Shown: positions 8,799 through 18,351 of the stretch, piece by piece
Position numbering within the stretch: position 1 is the stretch's first letter
Layout: each line of letters starts with the position of its first letter
Source: Rivularia sp. MS3
Lineage (GTDB): Bacteria; Cyanobacteriota; Cyanobacteriia; Cyanobacteriales; Nostocaceae
Reading direction: 5' to 3'
DNA: 64,000 nt
Assembly: GCA_019192545.1 (NCBI GenBank)
Contig: JAHCMI010000007.1
Location: 113,854-177,853, forward strand
Made by a program: the position numbers and the translations under genes
Notes under the pieces: generated by a model
What the model saw: only the letters and a program-made list of their open reading frames with translations
Databases searched by the model: none
What the model was told of the DNA's origin: nothing

Positions 8799-9716
8799 TT
8801 ATTGCTCGCTGAAACGTTGTATCAACTCCTCACGAGATAATTGCAGCAACAAAGGAGTAAATTCTTCAGTTGGTAGTGATAATAATGGTTCTATGATTGT
8901 TAATAATTGTTCATCCAACGAGCCAAAACGAATTTTAAGCAAATTTTCTACTACCTTCCTTTGTCCTTGTTTTTCTCCTTTTCTTTGTCCTTCAATTTCT
9001 GCTCGTTGCTCCGCTTCTTGTAACCTTTGTGTATAAAGTGGTGATAATCGCATAATTAATTCCCTATCCTCTTGATCTATATTTTGACTTACTTCCAAAG
9101 TTGTTTTTAAGCTATACAATAACTCTAACGCTCTAGTTCGTAATGGTTCATCTTCTGGAAGTGCCTCTAATTCGTCAATAGCTGAATTCTGAACCCTACC
9201 TTTACCCAAAATTCTTAACCATAGCGTGTCTTTGGTTTTCGGTAGCTGATGAATTGCTACGATTGCCGTCCGTAAATATCTGGGTAAAAAATAAATTCCA
9301 TTTTCCCAATTCTCTTCATCGCTAACCGCTGCAAAACCTTCGAGTATCGATTGAGAAGCTGTAGGAGACAAAATCCATAACATCGGTAAACTACTTTCTG
9401 TTATTTTCTTCTTATCCCTTTTAGCGTTACGCTCGTATTCACCCCGAATCTCTAATAATTTTAACAAGCAACTACAGATTTCCGTTGGTGTTGCAGCGTT
9501 ACGAAATGGTTCTAATATTGCAGGTGTTGCTGTAAATCGTCCCAATAAACCCAATCTCGAAACTTCCAGTTGATTAACTGATTCATTCGGAGAAAACCAA
9601 ACGTCGATTTCTCGAACTTCCCCCGCTACTTCACGAGCAATTTTTACAGTTCCTAGTGGTTGTAATAGTTCTTCTAAATAACTTTTAGAAAACTGGTCGT
9701 AAGGAAATCTCGTCAT
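8799..9716 (-). CDS. DUF4351 / Rpn-family nuclease-like protein
   Basis: This 305-residue protein matches the cyanobacterial family of PD-(D/E)XK-like (Rpn/transposase-associated) proteins that end with DUF4351. The N-terminus (about 1-40) has the conserved REIDVWF segment, which fits the nuclease fold's acidic strand. A charged coiled region (about 225-250, EIEGQRKGEKQGQRK) precedes the DUF4351 tail (about 250-305, LLKIRFGSLDEQLLTIIEPL). Such proteins occur in many copies in filamentous cyanobacteria and are linked to mobile DNA; the precise activity is not established. It is convergent with the subtilase and lies next to a ParE/Phd pair. Confidence 0.75.
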   Translation of the reverse strand: MTRFPYDQFSKSYLEELLQPLGTVKIAREVAGEVREIDVWFSPNESVNQLEVSRLGLLGRFTATPAILEPFRNAATPTEICSCLLKLLEIRGEYERNAKRDKKKITESSLPMLWILSPTASQSILEGFAAVSDEENWENGIYFLPRYLRTAIVAIHQLPKTKDTLWLRILGKGRVQNSAIDELEALPEDEPLRTRALELLYSLKTTLEVSQNIDQEDRELIMRLSPLYTQRLQEAEQRAEIEGQRKGEKQGQRKVVENLLKIRFGSLDEQLLTIIEPLLSLPTEEFTPLLLQLSREELIQRFSEQ

Positions 9717-9788
9717 TAGTTATGGTGGTTTGTAAATGCTACCTGGAGAGAAAAATTTTATCATCGAAAATATATGCAGTGATAAATA

Positions 9789-10100
9789 TTATTCCTCTGT
9801 ATCCTCAGTATTCTGAAAGATTTGTTCTACATCTTGCGAGCTATGGATAATACGTGCAATCTCAATACCTTCATCCATAACTCGGTCAAAAATCAAATAG
9901 GTTCCAACAGGAAAGCTCCGAAGCTGAACAGCTAACTCTTCATGTCCTTTTCCCATCTGCGGAAATTTAGCAAGTTGAGCAAATTTTTCCCGTAACCTAT
10001 CAAAAAGATTATCAGCAGCCCTGGTATTATTTTTAGCAATGTAGCTCCAGATATTTTCGAAGTCTTGCGCTGCACCCTTAGAAATCTTCAATTTACTCAT
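9789..10100 (-). CDS. ParE/RelE-family toxin
   Basis: The 103-residue protein has the ParE/RelE layout: SKGAAQDFENIWSYIA at the start, a central helix pair, and the C-terminal strand block FPVGTYLIFDRVMDEGIEIARIIHSSQD. The family poisons gyrase (ParE) or cleaves mRNA on the ribosome (RelE); the sequence is closer to ParE. Its start overlaps the upstream antitoxin stop by 4 bp, the usual arrangement for translational coupling in type II modules. Confidence 0.87.
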   Translation of the reverse strand: MSKLKISKGAAQDFENIWSYIAKNNTRAADNLFDRLREKFAQLAKFPQMGKGHEELAVQLRSFPVGTYLIFDRVMDEGIEIARIIHSSQDVEQIFQNTEDTEE

Positions 10101-10456
10101 AGAGAGTTATTCTGTTCCAAATTTTCACGTCCTCGCGCTTTAATATCTTCAAAAAAAGTCGTAAGAGATTCTTCATCTAGCTCAGTATATTCACCGTTAT
10201 CAAGCTGCTCAATTCCAACAGCTATTTCTCTTCGTAACGCTTCTAGCTTGAGAGTTTTGAGTTCTGATTCAACACGTTCAAGTTTATCAATCGTATCTTG
10301 AAATGCTTGAGCTTCTTGGACTACAACCTCAGCTTTGCCATTAACAGTCAAAACGAGCGGAGATTTCGTTGTTTTAATCCGCTCAACATACTCCTTAGCG
10401 TTTCGCTTAAAGTCAGTAAGGGTTTGAATATTTTCAAGGCTAATTTTATTTGACAT
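10097..10456 (-). CDS. Phd/YefM-like antitoxin
   Basis: This 119-residue protein starts with a typical Phd/YefM segment (ISLENIQTLTDFKRNAKEYV, then SPLVLTVNGKAEVVVQEAQAF) that forms the DNA-binding half. The C-terminal acidic and amphipathic region would wrap the toxin. It lies upstream of the ParE-like toxin with a 4-bp overlap. Such antitoxins normally repress their own promoter, which would lie in 10457-10520. Confidence 0.85.
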   Translation of the reverse strand: MSNKISLENIQTLTDFKRNAKEYVERIKTTKSPLVLTVNGKAEVVVQEAQAFQDTIDKLERVESELKTLKLEALRREIAVGIEQLDNGEYTELDEESLTTFFEDIKARGRENLEQNNSL

Positions 10457-10532
10457 CGCATTTAATAAAGTGCTTGTGAAGTGTTTTATTAGATGCTATA
10501 AGTTATGTTTGTTATTGTCAAGGTGTTTCGGG

Positions 10533-10637
10533 AACCTCACCCCCAGCCCCTCTCCTTATTAAGGGAGAGGGGTGTAAGAATTTTCTTTCCCCTCTCCTTG
10601 ATAAGGAGAGGGGTGCGCTTCAGCGCGGGGTGAGGTT
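10533..10637. repeat. Inverted dispersed repeat AACCTCACCCC...GGGGTGAGGTT
   Basis: The outer arms pair perfectly. Two inner copies of CCCCTCTCCTT(A/G)(T/A)TAAGG(G)AGAGGGG add further stems. A related inner block occurs at 48800-48838. It is a dispersed cyanobacterial repeat without coding potential. Confidence 0.7.
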
Positions 10638-10648
10638 TCTTAAGTGGA

Positions 10649-10719
10649 TGGTGCGTGACGTTTGTAACAACATTTTTCGCTACGCTCCACAATTGTTAAC
10701 AACGTCACAGCACCCTACA
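10649..10719. repeat. GGTGCGTGACG repeat, copy 1
   Basis: GGTGCGTGACGTTTGTAAC at one side and AACGTCACAGCACC at the other form a long imperfect hairpin just downstream (minus strand) of the CHAT gene at 10746. The same element lies downstream of the CHAT gene at 15059. Confidence 0.65.
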
Positions 10720-10745
10720 ATTAATTATCAATTATCAATTACCAA

Positions 10746-13700
10746 TCACAACCCATTTCCAATTAAAATAAACGGTGCCCAATAATAAGGATGTTGGAGT
10801 TTATTACCAGTTTGCTTTATATCATCACCATCACCTTCAACTAAAAGCCCACCACGTTTTCCACCAACAGCGGAATAATCGTTAGTAATCAAAGCTATTT
10901 GTGCTTGTCTTAATGCTTCGGCTTTGGTAATTTTCTGCTGTTTTAAAACATTGTAAAAACCATTCATTAACAATTGCGTTCCGTCGTCGGATACTTTCCA
11001 CAAGGAAGCAATTGTCGCTCTAACTCCACGACTTTGAAATTGATATCCCAAACCTAATATTTCTTCACCGTTACCGAACTTACCACCGATTCCGGTTTGA
11101 CAAGCACTTAATACCACTAAATCAACATTATTTAAAGTCCAGTTACCGATTTCTTTTAAATTAGCTGTTTTACCATCACCGAATAAAATAAACGATTTAG
11201 AAGCATCTCCCGGTACAAAAGCAGCATGGGTTGCAAAGTGAACGATATTGTATTCGTTCATTTTGACGGTGGTATCTGCTTTATTAAATTGTTTATCGAT
11301 TAACTTGGTTGTTTTAGGGAGTAATTTTGTCAGATTTTCAACTTCTTTACCAGCGAATGGTAATCCTCGGAAGCGATAATTATCTCCTATGACTTGAACG
11401 TTATAGTTACCATTTACAAAAGCTCCTGCTAAAACTTTTGGTTGTGGTTGGGGTTTGGCTGTAAAATCTGTCAGGGATTTAGCGGTGATATTATTAATAT
11501 TTAACCTTTGCACTAACCATTGTTCCCCGTCGTGGAGTGCTGATAAAGGTATGTAGCGAAGTTGTCCGTCGGGAGCATAAATAATAGTTTTAGCTTGAGA
11601 TTGTTTTAAGTCGTTTTCTAAAGGTTTTATTAGCCAGCTATAAAGTTTTTTAGCGGGGGTTTTGGCATCGCTACCGGGATTTTGTAAAGCTTGACGGAAC
11701 TCTGTAATTACCCGATTGAGTTCGCTACGTTTGACTTGAACGGTACGACGAAGCGGAGGGGAATCTGGTGTGGTGATGATTAATTCCAAACGATCTTCTA
11801 ATATTAAAGGATATAGCATCACCGCATTTAAACGTTTTAAATCATCCCTTAATCCATCCAAATCGGATAAATCAACAGCCATTTTTTGAGCTTGACGACT
11901 GAGTTTATCTAACTGTGCAATAACGTCTTTTCGTTCGCTGAATTGGTTAAATTGCTGGTTGAGTTCGGCTTGTAATTTGACGAGTTTAGCAATGCGTAGT
12001 TGTTGATTTGTAGTACGGTTGCTTTCCTTTATTTTGCGGAGTTTTGTTAATTCTTGTCCGATGGCGATAGGCGAAGCCGACACCTTTCGGTGTATCGCAC
12101 TAGTTTGTAGTTGATTGTATTTCTTGAGAATTTCCTCTTCGGGTTTGAGAATAACCAGTTTTTGATTGCTTCCCCGTACTTGAGTTAAATAATCGTTTAA
12201 TTCTTGGATTTTTAATAAATCTAATACCTGTTGCGCTTCGAGGATTCTGTCTTGTGATATTAGCAAATTGGCAAGGTTGCGATAGGTGGGAGCAAATTTT
12301 TTGGCGTAGGATTCTTGTTGCTGTTTGGGGAGGGTTTTTAGCTGTTTTCGGATTTGTTCGTGGATGGTTACTGATTTTTTGTAGAATACTATTGCTAGTT
12401 TGGGTTGTCTTTGTACTTCTAAAATAGAAGCAATATTATTGAGAGTAATACCTTCACCTGGTTTATCGCCAATTAGTTTCTTAATAGCTAAAGATTTTTG
12501 GTAATAATCCAAAGCTTTGGCGTATTGTCCCAATTTGCGGTAAGCTTCTCCAATATTGTTGAGAGTAGTACCTTCTATCGGCTTATTGTCAACTTGTTTG
12601 TGAATGGCTAAAGCTTGTTGATAATAATCTAATGCTTTGGCGTATTCTCCCAAATTACTGTAAATATTGCCAATATTATTGAGATTGATACCTTCTCCCC
12701 GTTTATCGCCAATTAGTTTTTTAATAGCTAAAGCTTGTTGATAATAATTTAATGCTTTAGGGTATTCTTCCAAATTGCTGTAAATTAAGCCAATATTATT
12801 GAGAGTAGTACCTTCTCCCCGTTTATCGCCAACTTGTTTTCTAATAGCTAAAGCTTGCTGATAATAATCTAAAGCTTTGGCGTATTCTCCCAAATTGTTG
12901 TAAATATTGCCAATATTATTGAGATTGATACCTTCTCCCCGTTTATCGCCAACTTGTTTTCTAATAGCTAAAGCTTGTTGATAATAATCCAATGCTTTAG
13001 AGTATTCTCCCAATTTGTTATAAACTAAGCCAATATTGTTAAGAGTAGTACCTTCACCAGCTTTTTTACCAGTTTGTTTAACAATAGCTAAAGCTTGTTG
13101 GTAGTAATCCAATGCTTTAGGGTATTCTCCCAAATTGCTGTAAACTAAGCCAATATTGTTGAGAGTACTACCTTCACCTGATTTATCGCCAATTTGTTTT
13201 TTAATAGCTAAAGATTGTTGGTAATAATCTAATGCTTTTTTGTATTCTCCCAATTTGTCGTAAACTGCGCCAATGTTGTTGAGAGTAGTACCTTCAACTG
13301 CTTTATTGCCAACTTGTTTATGAATAGCTGAAGCTTGTTGATAGTAATCTAGTGCTTTGACGTATTCTCCCAATTTACGGTAAACTTCTCCAATGTTGTT
13401 GAGAGTGATACCTTCTCCTGCTTTATTGCCAACTTGTTTTTTAATAGCTAAAGATTGCTGGTAGTAATCCAATGCTTTGGGATATTCTCCTAAATCGGCG
13501 TAAACTCCACCAATATTGTTGAGAATAGTACCTTCATTTTTACGCTCTCCAATTTCTCGAAAAATAACTAAAGCTTGCTTAAAATTATTTAACCCTTCTC
13601 TATATTCACCTCTTCTAAACTGCTGCTTACCCAATTTGTACAACCGCAAAGCTTCATCTCTACGCTGTTTGTTCTCTTCTACCTGCGCTATCTTCTCTTC

Positions 13701-13826
13701 TTCATTAACAACGGATTTGGCAAAGGATGGATTGTTGTTAACGGATGAGTTGTCTGTGACTACAGCTTCCACGGGTGAGGAAACTAAAAACACGGTTGCA
13801 GCAAGCAATTTAAGACTGTAGCGCAT
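10746..13826 (-). CDS. TPR-CHAT caspase-like protein, 1026 residues
   Basis: A signal peptide (about 1-22, LLAATVFLVSSPVEA) predicts export. About ten 40-residue TPR units follow (residues 75-470, repeated motif LGEYAKALDYYQQALAI) and then a helical linker (about 480-680). The CHAT domain carries His in HFATHAAF (about 862) and Cys in LSACQTGIG (about 905); C-terminal PYYWAPFILIGNGL is typical. ATHAAF replaces the commoner ATHGF. A short palindromic DNA repeat is inserted in frame near residue 578, encoding HRKVSASPIAIG. Site F lies 35 bp before the start. The upstream region is duplicated at the next CHAT gene, suggesting both belong to one regulon. Confidence 0.95.
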   Translation of the reverse strand: MRYSLKLLAATVFLVSSPVEAVVTDNSSVNNNPSFAKSVVNEEEKIAQVEENKQRRDEALRLYKLGKQQFRRGEYREGLNNFKQALVIFREIGERKNEGTILNNIGGVYADLGEYPKALDYYQQSLAIKKQVGNKAGEGITLNNIGEVYRKLGEYVKALDYYQQASAIHKQVGNKAVEGTTLNNIGAVYDKLGEYKKALDYYQQSLAIKKQIGDKSGEGSTLNNIGLVYSNLGEYPKALDYYQQALAIVKQTGKKAGEGTTLNNIGLVYNKLGEYSKALDYYQQALAIRKQVGDKRGEGINLNNIGNIYNNLGEYAKALDYYQQALAIRKQVGDKRGEGTTLNNIGLIYSNLEEYPKALNYYQQALAIKKLIGDKRGEGINLNNIGNIYSNLGEYAKALDYYQQALAIHKQVDNKPIEGTTLNNIGEAYRKLGQYAKALDYYQKSLAIKKLIGDKPGEGITLNNIASILEVQRQPKLAIVFYKKSVTIHEQIRKQLKTLPKQQQESYAKKFAPTYRNLANLLISQDRILEAQQVLDLLKIQELNDYLTQVRGSNQKLVILKPEEEILKKYNQLQTSAIHRKVSASPIAIGQELTKLRKIKESNRTTNQQLRIAKLVKLQAELNQQFNQFSERKDVIAQLDKLSRQAQKMAVDLSDLDGLRDDLKRLNAVMLYPLILEDRLELIITTPDSPPLRRTVQVKRSELNRVITEFRQALQNPGSDAKTPAKKLYSWLIKPLENDLKQSQAKTIIYAPDGQLRYIPLSALHDGEQWLVQRLNINNITAKSLTDFTAKPQPQPKVLAGAFVNGNYNVQVIGDNYRFRGLPFAGKEVENLTKLLPKTTKLIDKQFNKADTTVKMNEYNIVHFATHAAFVPGDASKSFILFGDGKTANLKEIGNWTLNNVDLVVLSACQTGIGGKFGNGEEILGLGYQFQSRGVRATIASLWKVSDDGTQLLMNGFYNVLKQQKITKAEALRQAQIALITNDYSAVGGKRGGLLVEGDGDDIKQTGNKLQHPYYWAPFILIGNGL
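12062..12106. repeat. Palindromic repeat inserted in frame in CHAT coding DNA
   Basis: GGCGATAGGCGAAGCC followed by GACACCTTTCGGTGT and ATCGCAC is typical of dispersed intergenic palindromes of filamentous cyanobacteria, yet here it is translated within the linker before the CHAT domain. The frame stays open. Confidence 0.6.
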
Positions 13827-13860
13827 GATTTACTTTTATAGTTAAATTTACTGACAATTT

Positions 13861-13891
13861 TTTATATATCTGGGTAAGTAGAGGGTATGCA
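13861..13891 (-). promoter_or_regulatory. TGCATACCC/AGATATATAAA element, site F (CHAT 10746)
   Basis: On the minus strand TGCATACCCT starts at 13891 and AGATATATAAA at 13871 (20 bp). It ends 35 bp before the CHAT start. About 70 bp further upstream is also shared with site G. Confidence 0.73.
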
Positions 13892-14010
13892 ATATTTTTT
13901 GCAGTGCCCCAGATAATTTATCAGTATTTTTATGGTTTGGCTAGGAAGTTTTGTGTAATAAATGTTTGTTATTGTTGCGGTTAGTGGTGGTATCAAATCT
14001 GGTTAAACGC

Positions 14011-14110
14011 CATTGCGAGCGAAGCGTTAGCGTAGCGTCTCCCGGAAGGAGATAGCAATCCCAGGGTGTTGCGATTGCTATGTCCTATCGGACACGCTTC
14101 GCTCGCAATG
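14011..14110. repeat. Inverted repeat CATTGCGAGCGAAGCG...CGCTTCGCTCGCAATG
   Basis: Sixteen-base perfect terminal arms enclose about 70 bp with further small palindromes (GTCTCCCGGAAGGAGA, GGATTGC/GCAATCC). It is a non-coding dispersed element between divergent genes. Confidence 0.7.
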
Positions 14111-14184
14111 ACAATGCACAATTTATTTTGTTTTCGTACTTATGCTAGGATTCAGTATTAAGAAGGCATAATGCAAGTCGAGTT

Positions 14185-14472
14185 ATGGAGCAAGTTACAT
14201 TACCGTCCGTTCTTACCCTTGAGGAAGTTTCAGAATATCTACGTTTGCCTATTGAAACCTTACAGCGTCAAGCTTCACAGGGAAAACTTCCAGGTCGTAA
14301 AATCGAAAATGAATGGAGGTTTTTAAAGGTCGCAATTGATGATTGGTTACGTTCTCAAGGTAGTCGTTCTACTTTGCTTCAACAAGCTGGTGCTTTTGCT
14401 GATGATGATTCCCTGACGGAATTAAGAGAAAGTATTTATCAAGATAGAGGACGTTCGGAAGTTAATGAGTAA
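14185..14472 (+). CDS. Excisionase/MerR-type HTH antitoxin
   Basis: The 95-residue protein has a winged HTH of the excisionase/BldC type in residues 7-60 (LTLEEVSEYLRLPIETLQRQ, then WRFLKVAIDDWL). A short acidic tail (ADDDSLTELRESIYQDRGR) could bind the toxin. It lies 11 bp upstream of a PIN-domain toxin, so it is read as the antitoxin and autoregulator of a VapBC-like pair. The function is inferred from context and fold. Confidence 0.82.
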   Translation: MEQVTLPSVLTLEEVSEYLRLPIETLQRQASQGKLPGRKIENEWRFLKVAIDDWLRSQGSRSTLLQQAGAFADDDSLTELRESIYQDRGRSEVNE

Positions 14473-14483
14473 TTGAAACGCAA

Positions 14484-14903
14484 ATGCATTTGCTTGACAC
14501 TGATACTTTAACCCATCTCTACGCTGGAAATACAAATGTAATTGCCAGATTGAATGCTGTTGAAGATGCTGAGGTAGGAATTACTATAATAACTAAAGCG
14601 GAAATCCTACGGGGAAGAATTGAGTATTTAATTAAAGCAGAAAATAAAGATAGTTTATTGAAAGCGCAAGAGCTTTTGTTTAGGACGGAAGAATTATTAG
14701 CAGAGCTTTTAATTGTTCCTATCAGTCAAAAAGCAGCGGATGAATTTGAGCGTTTACGTAGAGTTTCAAAGCTACGGAAAGTTGGACGAGCCGATTTATT
14801 AATTGCTAGTATTTCTTTAGCTAATAGAGCTACATTGGTGACACGAAATACCAAACATTTTAAACAAACTCCTGGGGTACGGGTTGTGAATTGGGTTGAT
14901 TGA
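14484..14903 (+). CDS. vapC: VapC-like PIN-domain ribonuclease toxin
   Basis: The 139-residue PIN protein has the acidic residues in order: LLDTDTLTHL at the N-terminus, an acidic residue in IITKAEILRGR (about 37), GRADLLIASISL (about 103), and VTRNTKHF near the C-terminus. VapC toxins are Mg2+-dependent endoribonucleases, often cutting tRNA. It is paired with the HTH antitoxin directly upstream. Confidence 0.88.
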   Translation: MHLLDTDTLTHLYAGNTNVIARLNAVEDAEVGITIITKAEILRGRIEYLIKAENKDSLLKAQELLFRTEELLAELLIVPISQKAADEFERLRRVSKLRKVGRADLLIASISLANRATLVTRNTKHFKQTPGVRVVNWVD

Positions 14904-14950
14904 AATGCTAAATAGAATATTAGCGTGTCGTTTCTATCATAAATATTGAT

Positions 14951-15019
14951 GGTGCGTGACGCTTGTAACAAACTTATCGCTACGTTCGTAATTACTCATA
15001 GCGTCACAGCACCCTACAA
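14951..15019. repeat. GGTGCGTGACG repeat, copy 2
   Basis: GGTGCGTGACGCTTGTAAC and GCGTCACAGCACCCTACA match copy 1. Both copies lie downstream of minus-strand CHAT genes, followed by TTATCAATTACCAA-type short tandem repeats. They may serve as transcript 3' ends. Confidence 0.65.
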
Positions 15020-15058
15020 ATAATTATCAATTACCAAATACCAACTACCAACTACCAA

Positions 15059-18000
15059 TTACTTCATCTTCTTCCAATTCCCAGAAGGAATAAAACTAGC
15101 CCAATAATAAGGATGATTATAATCAGTATTACTATTTAAAAACTCTAACTGCACTTCTCTTAATGCTTCATGTCTACCTTTCCCAGCTTTAATTTTCTGA
15201 TAATATTCCACCATTAAATCTTTAGTTTCATCATCTGCAACTTTCCACAAACTTAATAACTGGCTTTGGGAACCAGCAATTACCAAAGCACGACGCAAAC
15301 CGTATACACCATCACCTGTTTTTACGTCACCTACCCCGGTTTCACAAGCAGATAATACAACTAATTCCGTACCTCGTAAATTTAATCCCGCAACTTCTAA
15401 AGCGGTAAGTACTCCATCTTCGGTATTGTTATTACTTTGTTTGTTTTGACGATTATTGAATCCTGCTAATGCTAAACCGGAACGTAATAAAGGGTTTTCT
15501 AAGTTTACATATTGGGGTTTATCGAATTGATTGTTTAATTGATTTATCGCTGGTGAAACTGGTTTTATTTCTTTATCCGGAAGGAAGAAACCGTGGGTTG
15601 CTAAGTGTAAAATGCTGGGTGTTTTTAATTGTTTAATTGCTTTTTCTGTAGCTTTTGTTCCTGTAATTATGTTTGTATCTGGGAAGATTTTTTTGATTTG
15701 TTCACCTTCTTCTGAAGTCGCTGCAAGAGAGCCAAATTTCAAATTAGCAAAGTCTGCGGAACGTTTATTTTGGGAACCACGATTTGCTGCGACGACTGTT
15801 TCTTGTTGTTGGTAGTTAATATCTGCAAAAACTATGGGTTTGGTAAGTTGTTTGGCTGTGGTTTCTAAGCGCAGTAAATCCCTACCAGTGGTAAGGTAAG
15901 AAAAAGCATAATTTTCAACTAAATATTTATTCTGCTCGTCTTTGAGAGCTTCAAAAGGTATCAGGTTTAATTGTCCGTCGGGTGATAATAATAAATGACG
16001 TGCCGAACCCAGCAACGGACGAATCGGAGCCATGACTTGCTTATCTAAAGTACGTGCAAGTTCTTCAAGTTGAATTTTGCGTTTTCCTTCAACTGGTGTA
16101 ACATCAAGTCCCCTATCTTCTTTGGAATTAGATTTATTTGTAGCTGGAGCAAATGCTAACACCCGACGGAAACTAGCAACCGATTTATTGATAGTTGCAG
16201 CATCACCCAAATCAACCCAAGAAGGTTCCCCAGTATTACGTAAAACCACCGCAGCATAATGAGGTTTATCCCATTGCTCGCTATTTTTTTTCGCTTTAGG
16301 GTTAAATGGCTGGTATTGAACAATCTCTACCATCGCAGCATCACTAGGAATTTTCGCTTGGATATCAGCTAATTCCACAGGTGTAATTTCTTTACGAAAC
16401 TCCGCACTTCTAACGCTAACTTGTTCTTCTAACTTTTCTTTTTCTGCTTGTAATTGTTTGATTTGTTGCTGATAAATCTCAAATTTTTGCTTACCCTGTC
16501 CCCGATATATTAGATTTGCTAAACGTCGCTGGACATCCAACCAATCATCGAATAATTTCTTAGTTTCTGGATTATCTGCTAATTGGTTACGTAATGTTTG
16601 CACCGTATCAGTCATCGCATCTAATACTCGTCCTTTGCGACGGAGTACCGTAGTTAAAGCTAATTTGGCGAGGATAGGGTTTTTGGATGATTTCTCTAGC
16701 GCTAGGGTAATAGCAAAACGACTACTTGCACCGAATTTTTGAGCATAGTTTTGTTTTCTTTGTTCGGAACCTACCGCGTAAATCAGATGTAAGTTTTTTT
16801 CCTCAACCGCAACTCCACGGGTAAGAAAATCGGTAGTGCGTCTGATGTCTCCTTTTCTTAAGTAAAGCCATGCCAAATTAATCAGGTTATTTGCTACACC
16901 CGGATGTTCTTTACCCAGGACTTTCTCATAAATAGCGAGCGCTCTTTCGTACAATGGTTCGGCTTTAGTGTAATTTCCCTGTGATTGATAAAGTAGTGCT
17001 AAATTATTTAGGCTAGTTGCCACCTTTGGATGTTCTTTACCTTGTACCTTCTCCCGAATTGCGAGCGAGCGCAGGTATAAAGGTTCGGCTTTGCTATAAT
17101 TCCCCTGTGAGCGGTAAAGTACAGCCAAATTATTTAAGGTTAGTGCTACATCCGGATGTTCCCGACCTAGTACTTTCTCTTGAATTGCTAGCGAGCGAAC
17201 GAACAAAGGTTCGGCTTTGTCAAAATTCCCTTGTACCCGATAAAGCTCTGCCAAATTTGCTAAATTTGTTGCAGTATTAGGATGTTTCAGACCTAAGACT
17301 TTCTCGAATATGCCGAGCGATCGCACGAATAAAAGTTCAGCTTTGCCATAATTTCTTTGTAATTTGTAAAGCTCTGCCAAATTATGCAAGCTAGTTGCTA
17401 CAGACGGATGTTCCTTATCAAGTACTTTTTCTTTTATAGCAAGCGAGCGCAGGTATAAAGGTTCGGCTTTAGTGTAATTCCCCTGTTCTTGGTAAAGTAG
17501 AGCCAAATTATTCAAATTGATTGCCACATCCGGATGTTCCTTACCTAGTACTTTCTCTCGAATCGCCAGCGAGCGCAGGTATAAAGGTTCGGTTTTGTCG
17601 TAATTCCCTTGTACTTGGTAAAGTAATGCTAAATTACCTAGGCTTTGTGCCACATCTGGATGTTCCTCACCCAATACTTTCTTGCGAATCGCCAGCGCTC
17701 TTTCGTGCAATGGTTCAGCTTTGTCATAATTCCCCCGCTCATAGTAAAGTACTGCTAAATTATTCAGGCTAGTTGCCACATCCGGATGTTCCTTACCTAG
17801 TACTTTCTCCGAAATTGCAAGCGAGCGTAGGTATAAAGGTTCGGCTTTGATGTAATTCCCCTGTGCCTGGTAAAGTTGTGCCAAATCATTCAGGCTAGTT
17901 GCTACATACGGATGTTGTTTACCCAGTACTTTCTCCCTAATCGCGAGCGCTCGCAGGTACAATGGTTCTGCTTTAGTGTAATTTCTTTGCTTCTGATAAA

Positions 18001-18310
18001 ACTGTGCCAAATTATTCAGGATATTTGCCACATTCAGATGTTCTTTACCTAGTACTTTCTCAATTATGGCAAGCGCACGCTCTGCTAAAGGTATAGCTTC
18101 ACTGTACTTCCCTTGCTGATACAAATGTATTGCTTGTTGATTCAGCTTTACCGCTGCTTGCAATTCTGCTGACTGCTGCGCTGACTGTGGTGGTTGAGCT
18201 TGTCCGGTAACTTGTTTTGGTACGCTCACCAACACCCCTAATGTCATTGCTGCGGTAATTGACCAAGATAGCAATTTTTGGGGACCAGAGTGGAAAGATT
18301 TGATAGACAT
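15059..18310 (-). CDS. TPR (kinesin-light-chain-like)-CHAT protein, 1083 residues
   Basis: A signal-like N-terminus (about 15-37) is followed by about ten 42-residue TPR units (residues 60-490, motif NLALLYQEQGNYTKAEPLYLRS). These are of the NPHP3/kinesin-light-chain type, unlike the 40-residue units of the other CHAT genes here. A long helical linker (about 500-680) leads to a CHAT domain with His in HLATHGFFLP (about 903) and Cys in LSACETGVGD (about 986); the C-terminus reads YYWASFIPSGNW. Site G precedes the start by about 40 bp. Proteins of this layout are common in filamentous cyanobacteria; a caspase-like or scaffolding role is inferred. Confidence 0.95.
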   Translation of the reverse strand: MSIKSFHSGPQKLLSWSITAAMTLGVLVSVPKQVTGQAQPPQSAQQSAELQAAVKLNQQAIHLYQQGKYSEAIPLAERALAIIEKVLGKEHLNVANILNNLAQFYQKQRNYTKAEPLYLRALAIREKVLGKQHPYVATSLNDLAQLYQAQGNYIKAEPLYLRSLAISEKVLGKEHPDVATSLNNLAVLYYERGNYDKAEPLHERALAIRKKVLGEEHPDVAQSLGNLALLYQVQGNYDKTEPLYLRSLAIREKVLGKEHPDVAINLNNLALLYQEQGNYTKAEPLYLRSLAIKEKVLDKEHPSVATSLHNLAELYKLQRNYGKAELLFVRSLGIFEKVLGLKHPNTATNLANLAELYRVQGNFDKAEPLFVRSLAIQEKVLGREHPDVALTLNNLAVLYRSQGNYSKAEPLYLRSLAIREKVQGKEHPKVATSLNNLALLYQSQGNYTKAEPLYERALAIYEKVLGKEHPGVANNLINLAWLYLRKGDIRRTTDFLTRGVAVEEKNLHLIYAVGSEQRKQNYAQKFGASSRFAITLALEKSSKNPILAKLALTTVLRRKGRVLDAMTDTVQTLRNQLADNPETKKLFDDWLDVQRRLANLIYRGQGKQKFEIYQQQIKQLQAEKEKLEEQVSVRSAEFRKEITPVELADIQAKIPSDAAMVEIVQYQPFNPKAKKNSEQWDKPHYAAVVLRNTGEPSWVDLGDAATINKSVASFRRVLAFAPATNKSNSKEDRGLDVTPVEGKRKIQLEELARTLDKQVMAPIRPLLGSARHLLLSPDGQLNLIPFEALKDEQNKYLVENYAFSYLTTGRDLLRLETTAKQLTKPIVFADINYQQQETVVAANRGSQNKRSADFANLKFGSLAATSEEGEQIKKIFPDTNIITGTKATEKAIKQLKTPSILHLATHGFFLPDKEIKPVSPAINQLNNQFDKPQYVNLENPLLRSGLALAGFNNRQNKQSNNNTEDGVLTALEVAGLNLRGTELVVLSACETGVGDVKTGDGVYGLRRALVIAGSQSQLLSLWKVADDETKDLMVEYYQKIKAGKGRHEALREVQLEFLNSNTDYNHPYYWASFIPSGNWKKMK

Positions 18311-18351
18311 TAGTAATAGATAATTGATAATTGTAAATATCGTGGTTTATT

